A stretch of 64,000 nucleotides of DNA, from the NCBI RefSeq assembly GCF_008629675.1, contig NZ_VWOX01000001.1:496001-560000 (forward strand), given 5' to 3'. The position numbers were made by a program, and so were the translations under genes. The notes under the pieces are model-generated. The model searched no databases. It was not told the DNA's origin and saw nothing but the letters and a program-made list of their open reading frames with translations. Position 1 is the stretch's first letter. Every line of letters starts with the position of its first letter. Source of the stretch: Roseiconus nitratireducens. Lineage in GTDB: Bacteria > Planctomycetota > Planctomycetia > Pirellulales > Pirellulaceae. Shown in pieces: positions 44,206 to 52,951 of this stretch.

Positions 44206-46248
44206 TCAGCCGTTGGCGGCCTCGTCACCCTCCGGTTCCGACTCGGTCGATGCTTCGGGCTCTCCGGAATCACTGTCTGCGGAATCACTGTCTGCGGAAT
44301 CACTGTCTGCGGAATCACTGTCTGCGGAATCACTGTCTGCGGAATCACTGTCGGCGGGCTGGTCGGCGTCTTCGGCGCCGTCGGTTGCCTTGTCGTCGGT
44401 GTCCGATGAGTCATCGCTGGGCGAGTCATCGCTGGGAGAGGCGTCAGTGGGCTCTTCCTCGGCAGCCGGCTCAGCAGTCTCGGCTGCGTCCTTTTCGGTC
44501 TGATCCTTCGGGGCGTCGGTGCTGCCGGCGGGTTTCGCTTCGGATTCCTCGTCGGTCCCGCTATCCGCTGCGGGTTGCTTCTCGTCCATGGGTGCCGACG
44601 CGTCGGCCGCGGCCTTGGCCTCCCGTTGGCGTTCTTCGGCCTCCAGTTCCTTGCGGCGTTTTTCCGCCAGCAGCTTTTGCTCCTTGCGAACCTTCTCATA
44701 AAGCGCCGCATCGTTGATGCCCTGGCCCTCACGCATCATCTCGGCAAACGCTGCCAGGGGGAAATCGGGCGGCAGGTCCTGGGAGTCGATTGCGATCATG
44801 TAGCGACGAATCGAGGAGAACAGGTCTTCGGCCGAATCATCGATGGTCAGGATCGGGTAGTCGTCAAAGATTTCTGCCCAGATGGCGAAGGCCTGTTCGT
44901 AAAGATTGATCGCCCGATCCAGCTCGGCATCGGCGTTCGCTTTCTCGGCTTCGTAGATCAGTTTTCGGGCCCGGACGGTCCGCTCTTCTTGTTCGGCCAG
45001 GGCCAGGTTTTCCCAGTAGGGGTAATTGATCTGGTTGCGGTAGCCGTCGGTCTTTTGCATGCGGGCATCGATGTCCGCAATCTCTTTCTTGATTTGCATC
45101 GCGGTCAGCTGCTTCCCGGGAGGCAACTCCTTAGCGATCGTTTCCATATCCGGTTCGACCGACGCCAGGATGTCGGGCGCCGCGGCGTTGCCGGCCGCGG
45201 TGCGTTCTTCGGGAGACTTCTCCAGAACCTTTTTCAGGTCGTCCGGAAGGGCGTCGATGTTGCGTTGTTTGGCTTTCTGGTAGGAATCACCCGCCAGCCG
45301 TCGGAACTGATCGATCTTGTCGTTCTTTTGTTCCTGCAAGTCTTCCAGGCCGCCAAGTTTGATCGTGAAAGGCGACGTCGTGGGGATGCTGCGCTGTCCG
45401 AAGCGATCCCAGTCCTCGGAGGCTTTGGTCCAGGCGCGTTCGGCGTCCTGGTTCAGGATGCCTTCCTTCTCGATCGCTTCGGCGTGTTTGAACGACCACT
45501 TGGGACCGGTTTCGTAAAAGTTCAGCGGCGTTTGGCGGCGGATTTTGACTCCGGCATCGACGATGTCGTAGCCGCGATTGAGCCACAGTCGTCCGACCAA
45601 CCAGTTGTCCGGCTTACCCAGCGGTCCCAACGCTTCGTTGCTATCGACGGCAATGCCTTCGGCGGCCAGATCGTTGTGCAACACGGTGTCGTCGGCGAAC
45701 AGACGCCGAAACTGTCGCTTTTCGTCCGACATGCCTAGCTTTTGGCCATAGAACCAGCCGGTGTACCAGATCAGCCGCGGGGCTTTGCGGTTTTGACGCA
45801 CGCCGCGGGTCAGGAACTCGGTACCCTCGCGGACCATTTCATAGCGTTGGCGGTAGTCGTCAAACTCCGCCGATACGTTGTACGCTAGGTTGTGCGCCTG
45901 GTGTTCCCAGACCTTGTCGTAGTGTGGTTGCAGCAAAGCGATGTTGTTGAGAGCCGCTTTCAGCCGGTCCCATTCATGCAACACACGATACTCGTGAGCC
46001 TTTTCCCACAGCAGCGTTGCGGCGACGCCACGCAAACCCAGCGAAGCAAGTTTCATCGTTTCGCTGGCCGGGCTGATTTCGCCCAGGTCGCTTTCGGCGA
46101 TGCCGTAGCTCTCGCGCATCGACGCGAGTTGACCGCCGGAGTTCGGCGTGCCGTCGGACGGTTGCCCCAACAGGAAAAGTGGGACCAGGGTCGCCACCAA
46201 AATCACGATGTAGATGATCTTGCGACGAAAAGCATTCGTCTGGTTCAT
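44206..46248 (-). CDS. Membrane-anchored protein of unknown function with acidic repeat tail (ABC operon)
   Basis: The 680-residue protein has one N-terminal membrane span (IIYIVILVATLVPLFLLG, 11-28), then a helical, TPR-like region: ASLGLRGVAATLLWEKAHEYR, WDRLKAALNNIALLQPHYDKVWEHQAHNLAYN, and later NADAELDRAINLYEQAFAIWAEIFDDYP. A very acidic low-complexity tail (about 545-680) includes the pentapeptide D-S-A-D-S repeated six times, encoded by a 15-bp tandem repeat. I know of no function; it reads like a planctomycete-specific partner of the ABC system. Its start overlaps the permease stop by 4 bases, so it is translated with it. Confidence 0.75.
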   Translation of the reverse strand: MNQTNAFRRKIIYIVILVATLVPLFLLGQPSDGTPNSGGQLASMRESYGIAESDLGEISPASETMKLASLGLRGVAATLLWEKAHEYRVLHEWDRLKAALNNIALLQPHYDKVWEHQAHNLAYNVSAEFDDYRQRYEMVREGTEFLTRGVRQNRKAPRLIWYTGWFYGQKLGMSDEKRQFRRLFADDTVLHNDLAAEGIAVDSNEALGPLGKPDNWLVGRLWLNRGYDIVDAGVKIRRQTPLNFYETGPKWSFKHAEAIEKEGILNQDAERAWTKASEDWDRFGQRSIPTTSPFTIKLGGLEDLQEQKNDKIDQFRRLAGDSYQKAKQRNIDALPDDLKKVLEKSPEERTAAGNAAAPDILASVEPDMETIAKELPPGKQLTAMQIKKEIADIDARMQKTDGYRNQINYPYWENLALAEQEERTVRARKLIYEAEKANADAELDRAINLYEQAFAIWAEIFDDYPILTIDDSAEDLFSSIRRYMIAIDSQDLPPDFPLAAFAEMMREGQGINDAALYEKVRKEQKLLAEKRRKELEAEERQREAKAAADASAPMDEKQPAADSGTDEESEAKPAGSTDAPKDQTEKDAAETAEPAAEEEPTDASPSDDSPSDDSSDTDDKATDGAEDADQPADSDSADSDSADSDSADSDSADSDSADSDSGEPEASTESEPEGDEAANG
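44266..44355 (-). repeat. In-frame 15-bp coding repeat, six copies
   Basis: Six 15-bp units (plus-strand GGAATCACTGTCTGC at 44266, 44281, 44296, 44311, 44326 and 44341, the last with one change) encode repeated DSADS in the acidic tail of the ABC-operon protein. The period is a multiple of three, so copy-number change would alter length but not frame. Confidence 0.95.
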
Positions 46249-48137
46249 GCCGCGATCTCGCGAGATTTCAAGAAGAAGTAACTGATCAGGAAAGCCAGCA
46301 AGCAGTAGCCCAACGTGGCGACGGCGTGTCGGCCTAGGATCGCATTGAAGATGTCAAACCCGCTGGCGGCGTATTCGGCGGTGCGAACCATTTTGGGCAG
46401 GTTCGGCAGGGCGGTGGCAACGGCGTCCATGGTGTAGACGATGATCGCGTCGGCCGACTTGATCAATGTGTTGGCCACGCCCTCCACGTCCAACTCGGTC
46501 GTCATCGCGTCCTGTTTGACCAAACGCACCAGCGATTCGATCGGTCCGCCTCCGCGTGAGACGTTCGAATCGATGTAGTGTCGCGTGTCGTAGATGCTTT
46601 CGGCGGAAAAGCCCAGCAGGACACAAACCGCCGTGGCGACCATCGCCACCGGACCGCTCAGAAACGTGCTGAACATCACACCAAAGGCAATCACCATCGT
46701 CATTTGCAGCCAGATCGACAGGTAGGCTTTGGTCAAATTCCATTCAAAGCTGGACTCGGCCGGGCGCAGGTAGATTCCGCTTTTGGTCACGCCCAGGTAC
46801 TGGCTCCGGTCCAAACACCGCAACACGATCTGCAACCGACCGTCCTCGGTGACCAGGTCGTCAAACACCTGCAGCGTTCGCGTTTCTCCGTTGGCATCGG
46901 TGCCGCCGATTTCCAGCGGCAGCGTGCGCTCATCGACTTGATATTCGTCGACGATGAAAGCGATCGGATTCGATTCCGCCTTCGTGTCCGGGTTGCGCAT
47001 GGTCAGCGAGCCGCGGATCCCGGTTTCGATGTCGCCTTTGTAGGAGCGATAGGCTCGGATCGACATGTCGACCGGAATGCCGTTGGGGTACCGCGCCTCG
47101 GTCACGTCGTCGAACGTGAACTCCGCAGCACCCAAGGTGCCGCCCTCGACGTATCCGTGTTCCATCTTGCGAGTTTCTCGGGCGACGCCGATCAACCGCG
47201 AGATGCCCAGGTTGCTGTAACCGCCGGCCAACCGTTCGGCACCGACGTCGATTCCCGCGTCTTCTTTCTCACCGCTGCGGTCGTAGAACTGAATCGATCC
47301 GTAGGACGGGATCCGGGCCCGCAGGTGTCCGGTCGGCGGGCCGACGGTGAAGGTGGCGTCATCGACACGCGTGACGACGTGTCGGTGCCCACGCACGAAA
47401 TCGGTCAGACCTTGCGTTTCCCCCGGCTCGATCGTGAATTGATGGGAGTGACGGCGGACGAAATCGGTTTCGCCGATGATCCGGCCGTTGTCCTCTTCCG
47501 CCTCGACGACTTCCTGGTGCGTGTGGTCCAAGCCGCGTTTGACGAAGATGTAGCTGGCCAGGCCCATCGGGACCAACATCACCGTCCCCACGCCGATGAA
47601 GCCCAGCATCCGTCCGAGCACGATCTCGGTCGCCCGGACCGGCTTGGTGACGATCGTGTAAATCGTCCGGCTCTCGATGTCCTGCGGCAAAGAAAATGCG
47701 CTGATGAACAACGCCAACGCCAGGATCAGGTAGTTGGTGGCTGTCAGGACGAAGCTGATGTAAAGGCGCGCCGGATCGTCGCTTTCGGGATTCAAATACC
47801 ATCCGGCAAGTAACAGGATGACGACGAACAGTCCGATTACGAACAACACCTTGCGGCGGATCGCCTCTTTGAAAGCCAGTCGCGCCAGCGCGTAGATACG
47901 CCCGGGGCTGGTGCCCGGAAGGTCGGACACAAAGAAGTCACGGATCGCCCGGGCTACCGCATAGAAACCTTCGCCCGGACCATAGCGGGCCGCGGAAATG
48001 ACGTAGGCCACGATCAATCCCAGGACGATCGCCAGGATGATCAGCACGATTCCCTGCAACAGGGCGCTTTCCAAAAACGCGCCCGGCCGCAGCAGCCACT
48101 CGTAGAAACTCCAGAAATCATCTGGTTGCAATGTCAT
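46245..48137 (-). CDS. ABC-2 type transporter permease
   Basis: The 630-residue permease has two groups of membrane spans, four to the N-terminal side (about 25-185; [22 protein letters not shown] leads the second) and at least three near the C-terminus, separated by a large soluble domain (about 200-450) with beta-rich sequence ([21 protein letters not shown]..., [20 protein letters not shown]). This organisation of ABC-2 permeases with an extended external domain is common in planctomycetes. The substrate is unknown. Its start overlaps the ATPase stop by 4 bases, and its stop overlaps the next gene by 4. Confidence 0.85.
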   Translation of the reverse strand: MTLQPDDFWSFYEWLLRPGAFLESALLQGIVLIILAIVLGLIVAYVISAARYGPGEGFYAVARAIRDFFVSDLPGTSPGRIYALARLAFKEAIRRKVLFVIGLFVVILLLAGWYLNPESDDPARLYISFVLTATNYLILALALFISAFSLPQDIESRTIYTIVTKPVRATEIVLGRMLGFIGVGTVMLVPMGLASYIFVKRGLDHTHQEVVEAEEDNGRIIGETDFVRRHSHQFTIEPGETQGLTDFVRGHRHVVTRVDDATFTVGPPTGHLRARIPSYGSIQFYDRSGEKEDAGIDVGAERLAGGYSNLGISRLIGVARETRKMEHGYVEGGTLGAAEFTFDDVTEARYPNGIPVDMSIRAYRSYKGDIETGIRGSLTMRNPDTKAESNPIAFIVDEYQVDERTLPLEIGGTDANGETRTLQVFDDLVTEDGRLQIVLRCLDRSQYLGVTKSGIYLRPAESSFEWNLTKAYLSIWLQMTMVIAFGVMFSTFLSGPVAMVATAVCVLLGFSAESIYDTRHYIDSNVSRGGGPIESLVRLVKQDAMTTELDVEGVANTLIKSADAIIVYTMDAVATALPNLPKMVRTAEYAASGFDIFNAILGRHAVATLGYCLLAFLISYFFLKSREIAA

Positions 48138-49165
48138 GACGAGGCGCTCTCCGTGTCAGATCCTTCATCGGTCGGAGCGGATTCGGGCGATGCCGAGACA
48201 CGGCGAGCCCCGGGTCGGGCTTCACTTTCGCGGACGATGTTCAGGAACAGGTCTTCCATCGTCGTGGTCGGGTTGTCGATCGACTTCAGGTCGCCGCCGT
48301 GGCGTTGGATCACTTCCGCGATCTCGCGTTTGGCGTCCTCGCTGAGCCCGCTGGCGTGAACCTCGGTGACGTCCTGGACCTTCAGCAAGTCGGTGACGCG
48401 TCCGAGTTCCTTCAATTCGCCCTGGTGCAGGATCGCGACGCGGTCGCAAACGTCTTGGACGTCGCCCAGTTGGTGGCTGCACAGCAGGATCGTCTTGCCC
48501 TGGTCCCGCAACGCCAGAATCAGGTCCTTCATCTCGCGGATCCCGATCGGGTCCAAGCCGGTGGTCGGCTCGTCCAACAGGATCAGGTCGGGGTCATTGA
48601 TCAGCGCCTGAGCCAATCCGACCCGGCGACGCATCCCTTTACTGTACTCACGCAGCTGGCGGTGCCGGGCCCCCTGCAGACCGACCAGTTGCAACAGCTC
48701 CTCGATCCGCTTCTTGCGTTGCTCGCCCGACATGTCGAACAGGCGACCGTAGAAATCCAGCGTCTCTTCGGCATTCAAAAACTGGTACAGGTACGACTCC
48801 TCGGGAAGGTAGCCGATGTGTTCGTTCTTCTTTGTCTCACTGGCATCCTTGTCAAACACCAGCACGCGGCCGCTGGTGGGGAACAGCAGGCCCAGCACCA
48901 GTTTGATGGTGGTCGACTTGCCGCTTCCGTTGGGCCCCAGCAGCCCGAAGATTTCGCCCTTGCGGACCTCGATGTCCAGCGATTTAAGCGCGTGGACCTT
49001 CTTGCGGCCCCAGAAATCCTTGTAAATCTTGCTCAGGTTGCGAGTCTCGATCACCACGTCACCGGGATTCTTGGTGGCCGCAGTGACCGCTGCCGTCGTT
49101 TCGCTGTCTGGTTGAGTGCCGTCACCCGATTGGGCGACCGCCGTTGATTCGGTATCCACGAACAA
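48134..49165 (-). CDS. ABC transporter ATP-binding protein
   Basis: The 343-residue ATPase energises the permease downstream. It has Walker [10 protein letters not shown] (77-85), a Q-loop region ([20 protein letters not shown]), the signature [15 protein letters not shown], Walker [15 protein letters not shown] and the H-loop LCSHQLGD. The N-terminal 38 residues are an unrelated Ser/Thr/Ala-rich extension, and the C-terminal 60 are low-complexity. It is the first gene of a three-gene operon with 4-base overlaps (ATPase, permease, membrane-anchored TPR-like protein). Members with this layout export lipids, drugs or polymers; the substrate is not identifiable. Confidence 0.93.
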   Translation of the reverse strand: MFVDTESTAVAQSGDGTQPDSETTAAVTAATKNPGDVVIETRNLSKIYKDFWGRKKVHALKSLDIEVRKGEIFGLLGPNGSGKSTTIKLVLGLLFPTSGRVLVFDKDASETKKNEHIGYLPEESYLYQFLNAEETLDFYGRLFDMSGEQRKKRIEELLQLVGLQGARHRQLREYSKGMRRRVGLAQALINDPDLILLDEPTTGLDPIGIREMKDLILALRDQGKTILLCSHQLGDVQDVCDRVAILHQGELKELGRVTDLLKVQDVTEVHASGLSEDAKREIAEVIQRHGGDLKSIDNPTTTMEDLFLNIVRESEARPGARRVSASPESAPTDEGSDTESASS

Positions 49166-49440
49166 GGACTTCCGTCGAAAAGGTCAGAAATGGGGCGGAC
49201 GAATAGCCGGAAATGATTTCAAATTCCGCCGGGAAAATCGAGGGCTCCCAGAGCTACGCGGGTGGTTCGCGGACGGTTCGAAGTTTTTCCCGGGCCGATT
49301 CCGATGCGGGGGATGTTGCCCGATCGGGGATCTTGCTTGAATTGGGCCGCGTTGCCAACCACCGGTCCCTGCGACAACAATGCCGCCGTTGACCTGACGA
49401 AAGACGCGTCGTTGACGAGCCCCCCGGAACTGAAAAACCG

Positions 49441-51009
49441 TTGAACGACCTGCCGCCCCCAGACCGACCGCTCCAGCCCGCCCGATCTGTTGGGTCCGAC
49501 CGCTATCGCCGGGCGCTGGCGTTTCTCTACGACCGGATCAACTATGAACGTGGCGGCGGTCACCAGGACTACCAGTTCCGGTTGAAGCGGACCGCGGAAC
49601 TGTTCCGGCGCTTGGGGCTGGGCGGCTACCTGCATCCCGAAGGCAACGCCGCGACCGGCCACCCCAAAGTTCCCCTGGTGCACATCGCCGGGACCAAGGG
49701 CAAGGGTTCCACGGCCACCATGGTCAGTGCCATCCTGACCGCGGCCGGCTATCGCGTGGGGCTGTACACGTCGCCACATTTGACCGACTTGGAGGAGCGG
49801 TTTCGCATCGATGGCGAGCCCTGTTCACCCGATTGCCTGATAGATCTGGTCCGGTCCGTCGCTCCGGTGGTCGAGTCGATGGATTCCCAGGGGGATGCCG
49901 ACGAATCGGCCGGCGGGATGTTGTCGTTCTTTGAGCTGACGACGGCGATGGCTGTCTACCACTTCGACCGCAGCGGGTGTGATGTGATTGTGTTGGAAGT
50001 CGGGCTGGGTGGGCGGCTGGACAGCACCAACGTTTGTGCCAGCAGCGTTGCCGCGATCACCTCGATCGGGCTGGACCATCAGCGGGTGCTGGGCGAGACG
50101 ATCGCCGAGATCGCCGGCGAGAAAGCCGGGATCATCAAGTCCGCCGCCCCGGTCGTCAGCGGAGCGATCACCGCGGAAGCCGCCGACGTGATCGCTGCGG
50201 CGGCCGACCGCAACGGCGCGCCGCTCTTTCAACGGGACCGTGATTTCTTTGCGTCCCACGAACTGCCGCTGGAGCAGGGCAGCCGGTTCGAGTTCCGCGC
50301 CGCAGCGGAGGAGCTTCGCGCGGCCGCTGCCGACGACGACCGGCTGATCGTCGATGTCCGGCTGGACGGACGTCACCAGGTGGAAAATGCTTCCCTGGCG
50401 ATCGCGATGGTGCGTCTGTTGCAGGAGACGTTTTCGGTCGACGACCAGGCGATTCGGCGTGGGCTGCGGCACGTCCAATGCATCGGGCGGATGGAACGCT
50501 TTGAAGTCCCGCCCGGGGTCCAGGTGGTGGTCGACACGGCGCACAACCCGGATTCGATGCGGGCCCTCAAGCGGACCCTGCAGCGTCGACGGGCCGTCGA
50601 GGAGGGCTCTCCCGGCAAGCTTCGCGGCCCGGTGGTCGGTGTGGTGGCCATCAGCCGTGATAAGGACGCCGCCGCGATGATCGACGAAATGGAGGGGGCC
50701 TTTGATCAGATCCTCTGCACGCAATTCACGACCAACCCGCGGTCGTTGTCAGCACAGCAACTGACATCCATTTGGCGTGGACGTCGCCCCGAGATCGAAA
50801 TCCAGTGCCAGGCAGATCCTGCGGTCGCGTTGGCCGAAGCGGTGCGGTTGGCTGCGATCGGCGGGACCGTCGTCGTTTGCGGATCATTTTTTCTGGCCGG
50901 ACAGCTGCGTCCGGAGTTGGAACGACTGGCCGCGACCGCCGACGCGCCGACGCTGGTGGCCACCCGTTGTCAGACGGATGTGGACTGCTCGACCACCGAT
51001 TCGCCCTGA
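49441..51009 (+). CDS. folC: Folylpolyglutamate synthase / dihydrofolate synthase
   Basis: FolC joins glutamate to dihydropteroate and to folates using ATP. The 522-residue protein has the Mur-ligase P-loop GTKGKGST (84-91), YTSPHLTDLEERFRIDGEP, the DVIVLEVGLGGRLDSTN segment, ITSIGLDHQRVLG and the C-terminal domain start RMERFEVPPGVQVVVDTAHNPDS. It exceeds typical FolC by about 80 residues owing to an N-terminal extension (1-20) and loops. The start is a TTG at 49441; the next in-frame candidates fall within the conserved domain. The phosphopantetheinyl transferase gene begins 20 bases after it, so the two are likely co-transcribed. Confidence 0.92.
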   Translation: MNDLPPPDRPLQPARSVGSDRYRRALAFLYDRINYERGGGHQDYQFRLKRTAELFRRLGLGGYLHPEGNAATGHPKVPLVHIAGTKGKGSTATMVSAILTAAGYRVGLYTSPHLTDLEERFRIDGEPCSPDCLIDLVRSVAPVVESMDSQGDADESAGGMLSFFELTTAMAVYHFDRSGCDVIVLEVGLGGRLDSTNVCASSVAAITSIGLDHQRVLGETIAEIAGEKAGIIKSAAPVVSGAITAEAADVIAAAADRNGAPLFQRDRDFFASHELPLEQGSRFEFRAAAEELRAAAADDDRLIVDVRLDGRHQVENASLAIAMVRLLQETFSVDDQAIRRGLRHVQCIGRMERFEVPPGVQVVVDTAHNPDSMRALKRTLQRRRAVEEGSPGKLRGPVVGVVAISRDKDAAAMIDEMEGAFDQILCTQFTTNPRSLSAQQLTSIWRGRRPEIEIQCQADPAVALAEAVRLAAIGGTVVVCGSFFLAGQLRPELERLAATADAPTLVATRCQTDVDCSTTDSP

Positions 51010-51029
51010 CGCCGTGCGAGGATCGGGAG

Positions 51030-51800
51030 ATGCGCGATCAGATCACCAGCCGTTCTTCCAGCGGACCGACGGAATCGGCGTCGGTTCACATCTGGCACGC
51101 CGCTGTTTCGGTGGACGCCCCCGGGGCCTTCGAGTCGCGCTGCGAGCAGTGTTTGCCGATCGAAGAGGTGCGGCAGGCCGATCGATTTCGGCGGCCGACG
51201 ACACGCAACCAACACGTGGTCGGCCGGGCGATGGCCCGCCGGTTGTTGGGAAGTCAGGGCATCCGCCCGGATCAGATCCGGTTCGGGATCGGCCCACACG
51301 GCAAGCCGTTTGTCACCGACCCGCCCCAAGCTTGTCAGCCGTTCAACATCGCCCATACCGACGGTCTGGTGCTGTGCGGCGTGGCCGACCCCGCGGTCGA
51401 ATTGATCGGGGTGGATGTGGAGTGTCTGGACCGGCGGACGTCGACCGAGCTGGCCGAGCGATACTTTTCTCAGCCGGAGGTGCGACTGTTGCGGAGCTAT
51501 CCGCGGGGCGAGCAGCAAATGCGGTTTCTGCAGATTTGGACGCTCAAGGAAGCCTACATCAAAGCCATCGGGACCGGTTTGCACACGCCCCTGTGCGATT
51601 TCTCATTCGAGTCACTGGACGCGGACCGTCCCACCATCCGCTTCCTGTCTTCGGACCTGCAGGACGGTCGCCACTGGCAGTTCGTCTGTTTTCGACCACG
51701 CGAAGGGTTCATCGCGTCGGCAGCGATCGTGACGCCTGATCCCCGGCAGCCGCCGGACATCCGTTGGTTGCCGTTTGAAGATCTGGTGATGATCGATTAG
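51030..51800 (+). CDS. 4'-phosphopantetheinyl transferase (Sfp type)
   Basis: This enzyme moves 4'-phosphopantetheine from CoA to carrier proteins. The 256-residue protein has the Sfp-family motifs FNIAHTDG (105-112), GVDVE with the metal-binding Asp/Glu (127-131) and WTLKEAYIK (170-178), and the ERYFSQPEV loop. Length fits the Sfp branch rather than the short AcpS. It may serve fatty-acid ACP or polyketide/peptide synthases; none of the targets is in the window. The ATG at 51030 follows GGGAGA by 1 base, and the gene is 20 bases downstream of folC. An earlier frame start (50772) lies within folC and was rejected. Confidence 0.92.
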   Translation: MRDQITSRSSSGPTESASVHIWHAAVSVDAPGAFESRCEQCLPIEEVRQADRFRRPTTRNQHVVGRAMARRLLGSQGIRPDQIRFGIGPHGKPFVTDPPQACQPFNIAHTDGLVLCGVADPAVELIGVDVECLDRRTSTELAERYFSQPEVRLLRSYPRGEQQMRFLQIWTLKEAYIKAIGTGLHTPLCDFSFESLDADRPTIRFLSSDLQDGRHWQFVCFRPREGFIASAAIVTPDPRQPPDIRWLPFEDLVMID

Positions 51801-52150
51801 CGATTCGCTGATTCTCGAACGCCGGTTTGCAACAGGTGGCATACCTCCGTAGCCGCCGTCGCCAGACGGCGGAACGTGCCGCACGGTCGAGCGACGCGCT
51901 ACGAACCGCCGCGGGGTGGCCGCAAGTCTCCGGCACCTACCCCAATGGCTTGAGTCGAACGGCGGGTGGTCCGGGCAGACCGGTTCGGGATCCCCCACTG
52001 GTCCGGTCCGGATCGGATCAGAGCCAGCAGAAGATTGGCCGCGCGAGCGGAATTGTGCTGACGAGTGGTGACGATTTATGCGAACATGGTTTCGCACGCG
52101 AGGCGGCACGGCGGAAACCCTTCCGGTCTCATCTTTTCTGCCCCGAGCTC
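51801..52150. other. Intergenic region, 350 bp, before the sigma factor gene
   Basis: Carries one palindrome (51853-51872) shortly after the transferase stop, and the leader of the sigma factor gene. I see no other structure or small gene; the sigma-factor frame is open upstream of its ATG but the added residues are Arg/Ala-rich and unlike the family. Confidence 0.45.
51853..51872. repeat. GCCA-loop palindrome
   Basis: CCGCCGTC-GCCA-GACGGCGG, a perfect 8-bp stem with GCCA loop, in the GTAGC-led context shared by the copies at 25341-25449. It lies about 50 bases downstream of the phosphopantetheinyl transferase gene. Confidence 0.9.
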
Positions 52151-52951
52151 ATGACTGACTCTTCTTCGCATTCTTCTGTCACTCAAATACTGCGCCAGCT
52201 TCGCAATGCGGCCGACGAGGAAGCTCGTCAGGTGGCGGCGGAGAAACTGCACGCGCGGTACCGTCTTCGTGTGGAACGTGTCGCCCGGGGGCGATTGCCG
52301 GGCAGCGGCGGATTGGCTGACGAGCAGGATGTCGCGCAGAGCGCGTTTCGGAGTTTCTTTGATCGGATCGAAACCGGCCAGTTGGACGCACTCGTCTCCG
52401 GTGGTCAGGCGTGGGCGATCCTGGCGAAACTGACCAAGAACAAAGCCATCGATTCGGTCCGATACGACAACGCCAAGCGACGCGGTGGCGACGGGGCGCG
52501 GCGCGTTCCTCCGGCGGAGCGATTCCCACCGGTTCCTCCAACGCCGCCCCGGCGGGCACCGGGGATGCCTGCGGCTTCCGAGGCCGGAGACTCGCAAATT
52601 CGATCGCCTTTGCGGTGGAACGAGGACGAACCCGAGTCGCGCGAAACGCCGTTCGCCGGCGGTGGAGAATCGATCGAGCATTCTCAGGTGTCGCTGGATG
52701 CGGTTCGGGATCGCGCGCAGCGACCGGTCGACGAACAACTCGCCTATGATGAGGTGTTGCACCAGTTTCTGGAACAGCTCTCCGAAGCGACTCTGCGAGG
52801 GATCGTGCGATTGAAACTGCAGGGTTTCACCAATGACGAGATCGCCGACAAGTTGGGATGCGCGACGCGAACCGTCGAGCGAAAACTGAACCTGATCCGA
52901 CGGCTATGGATCCCAATCCTGGAGGACCGAGATGAACGGGCCGGAGAGTGA
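52151..52951 (+). CDS. ECF-type RNA polymerase sigma factor (planctomycete STK-linked)
   Basis: The 266-residue protein is a two-domain ECF sigma factor. The sigma-2 region is about 12-110 (ADEEARQVAAEKLHARY, LADEQDVAQSAFRSFFDRIE), and sigma-4 about 195-258 (DEVLHQFLEQLSEATLRGIV, FTNDEIADKLGCATRTVERKL as the DNA-binding helix-turn-helix). A disordered, Pro/Arg-rich linker of about 70 residues separates them. The end overlaps the downstream kinase gene by 20 bases in another frame, which makes them co-expressed. In planctomycetes this sigma group commonly sits beside kinases that control it. No anti-sigma gene is seen. Confidence 0.9.
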   Translation: MTDSSSHSSVTQILRQLRNAADEEARQVAAEKLHARYRLRVERVARGRLPGSGGLADEQDVAQSAFRSFFDRIETGQLDALVSGGQAWAILAKLTKNKAIDSVRYDNAKRRGGDGARRVPPAERFPPVPPTPPRRAPGMPAASEAGDSQIRSPLRWNEDEPESRETPFAGGGESIEHSQVSLDAVRDRAQRPVDEQLAYDEVLHQFLEQLSEATLRGIVRLKLQGFTNDEIADKLGCATRTVERKLNLIRRLWIPILEDRDERAGE

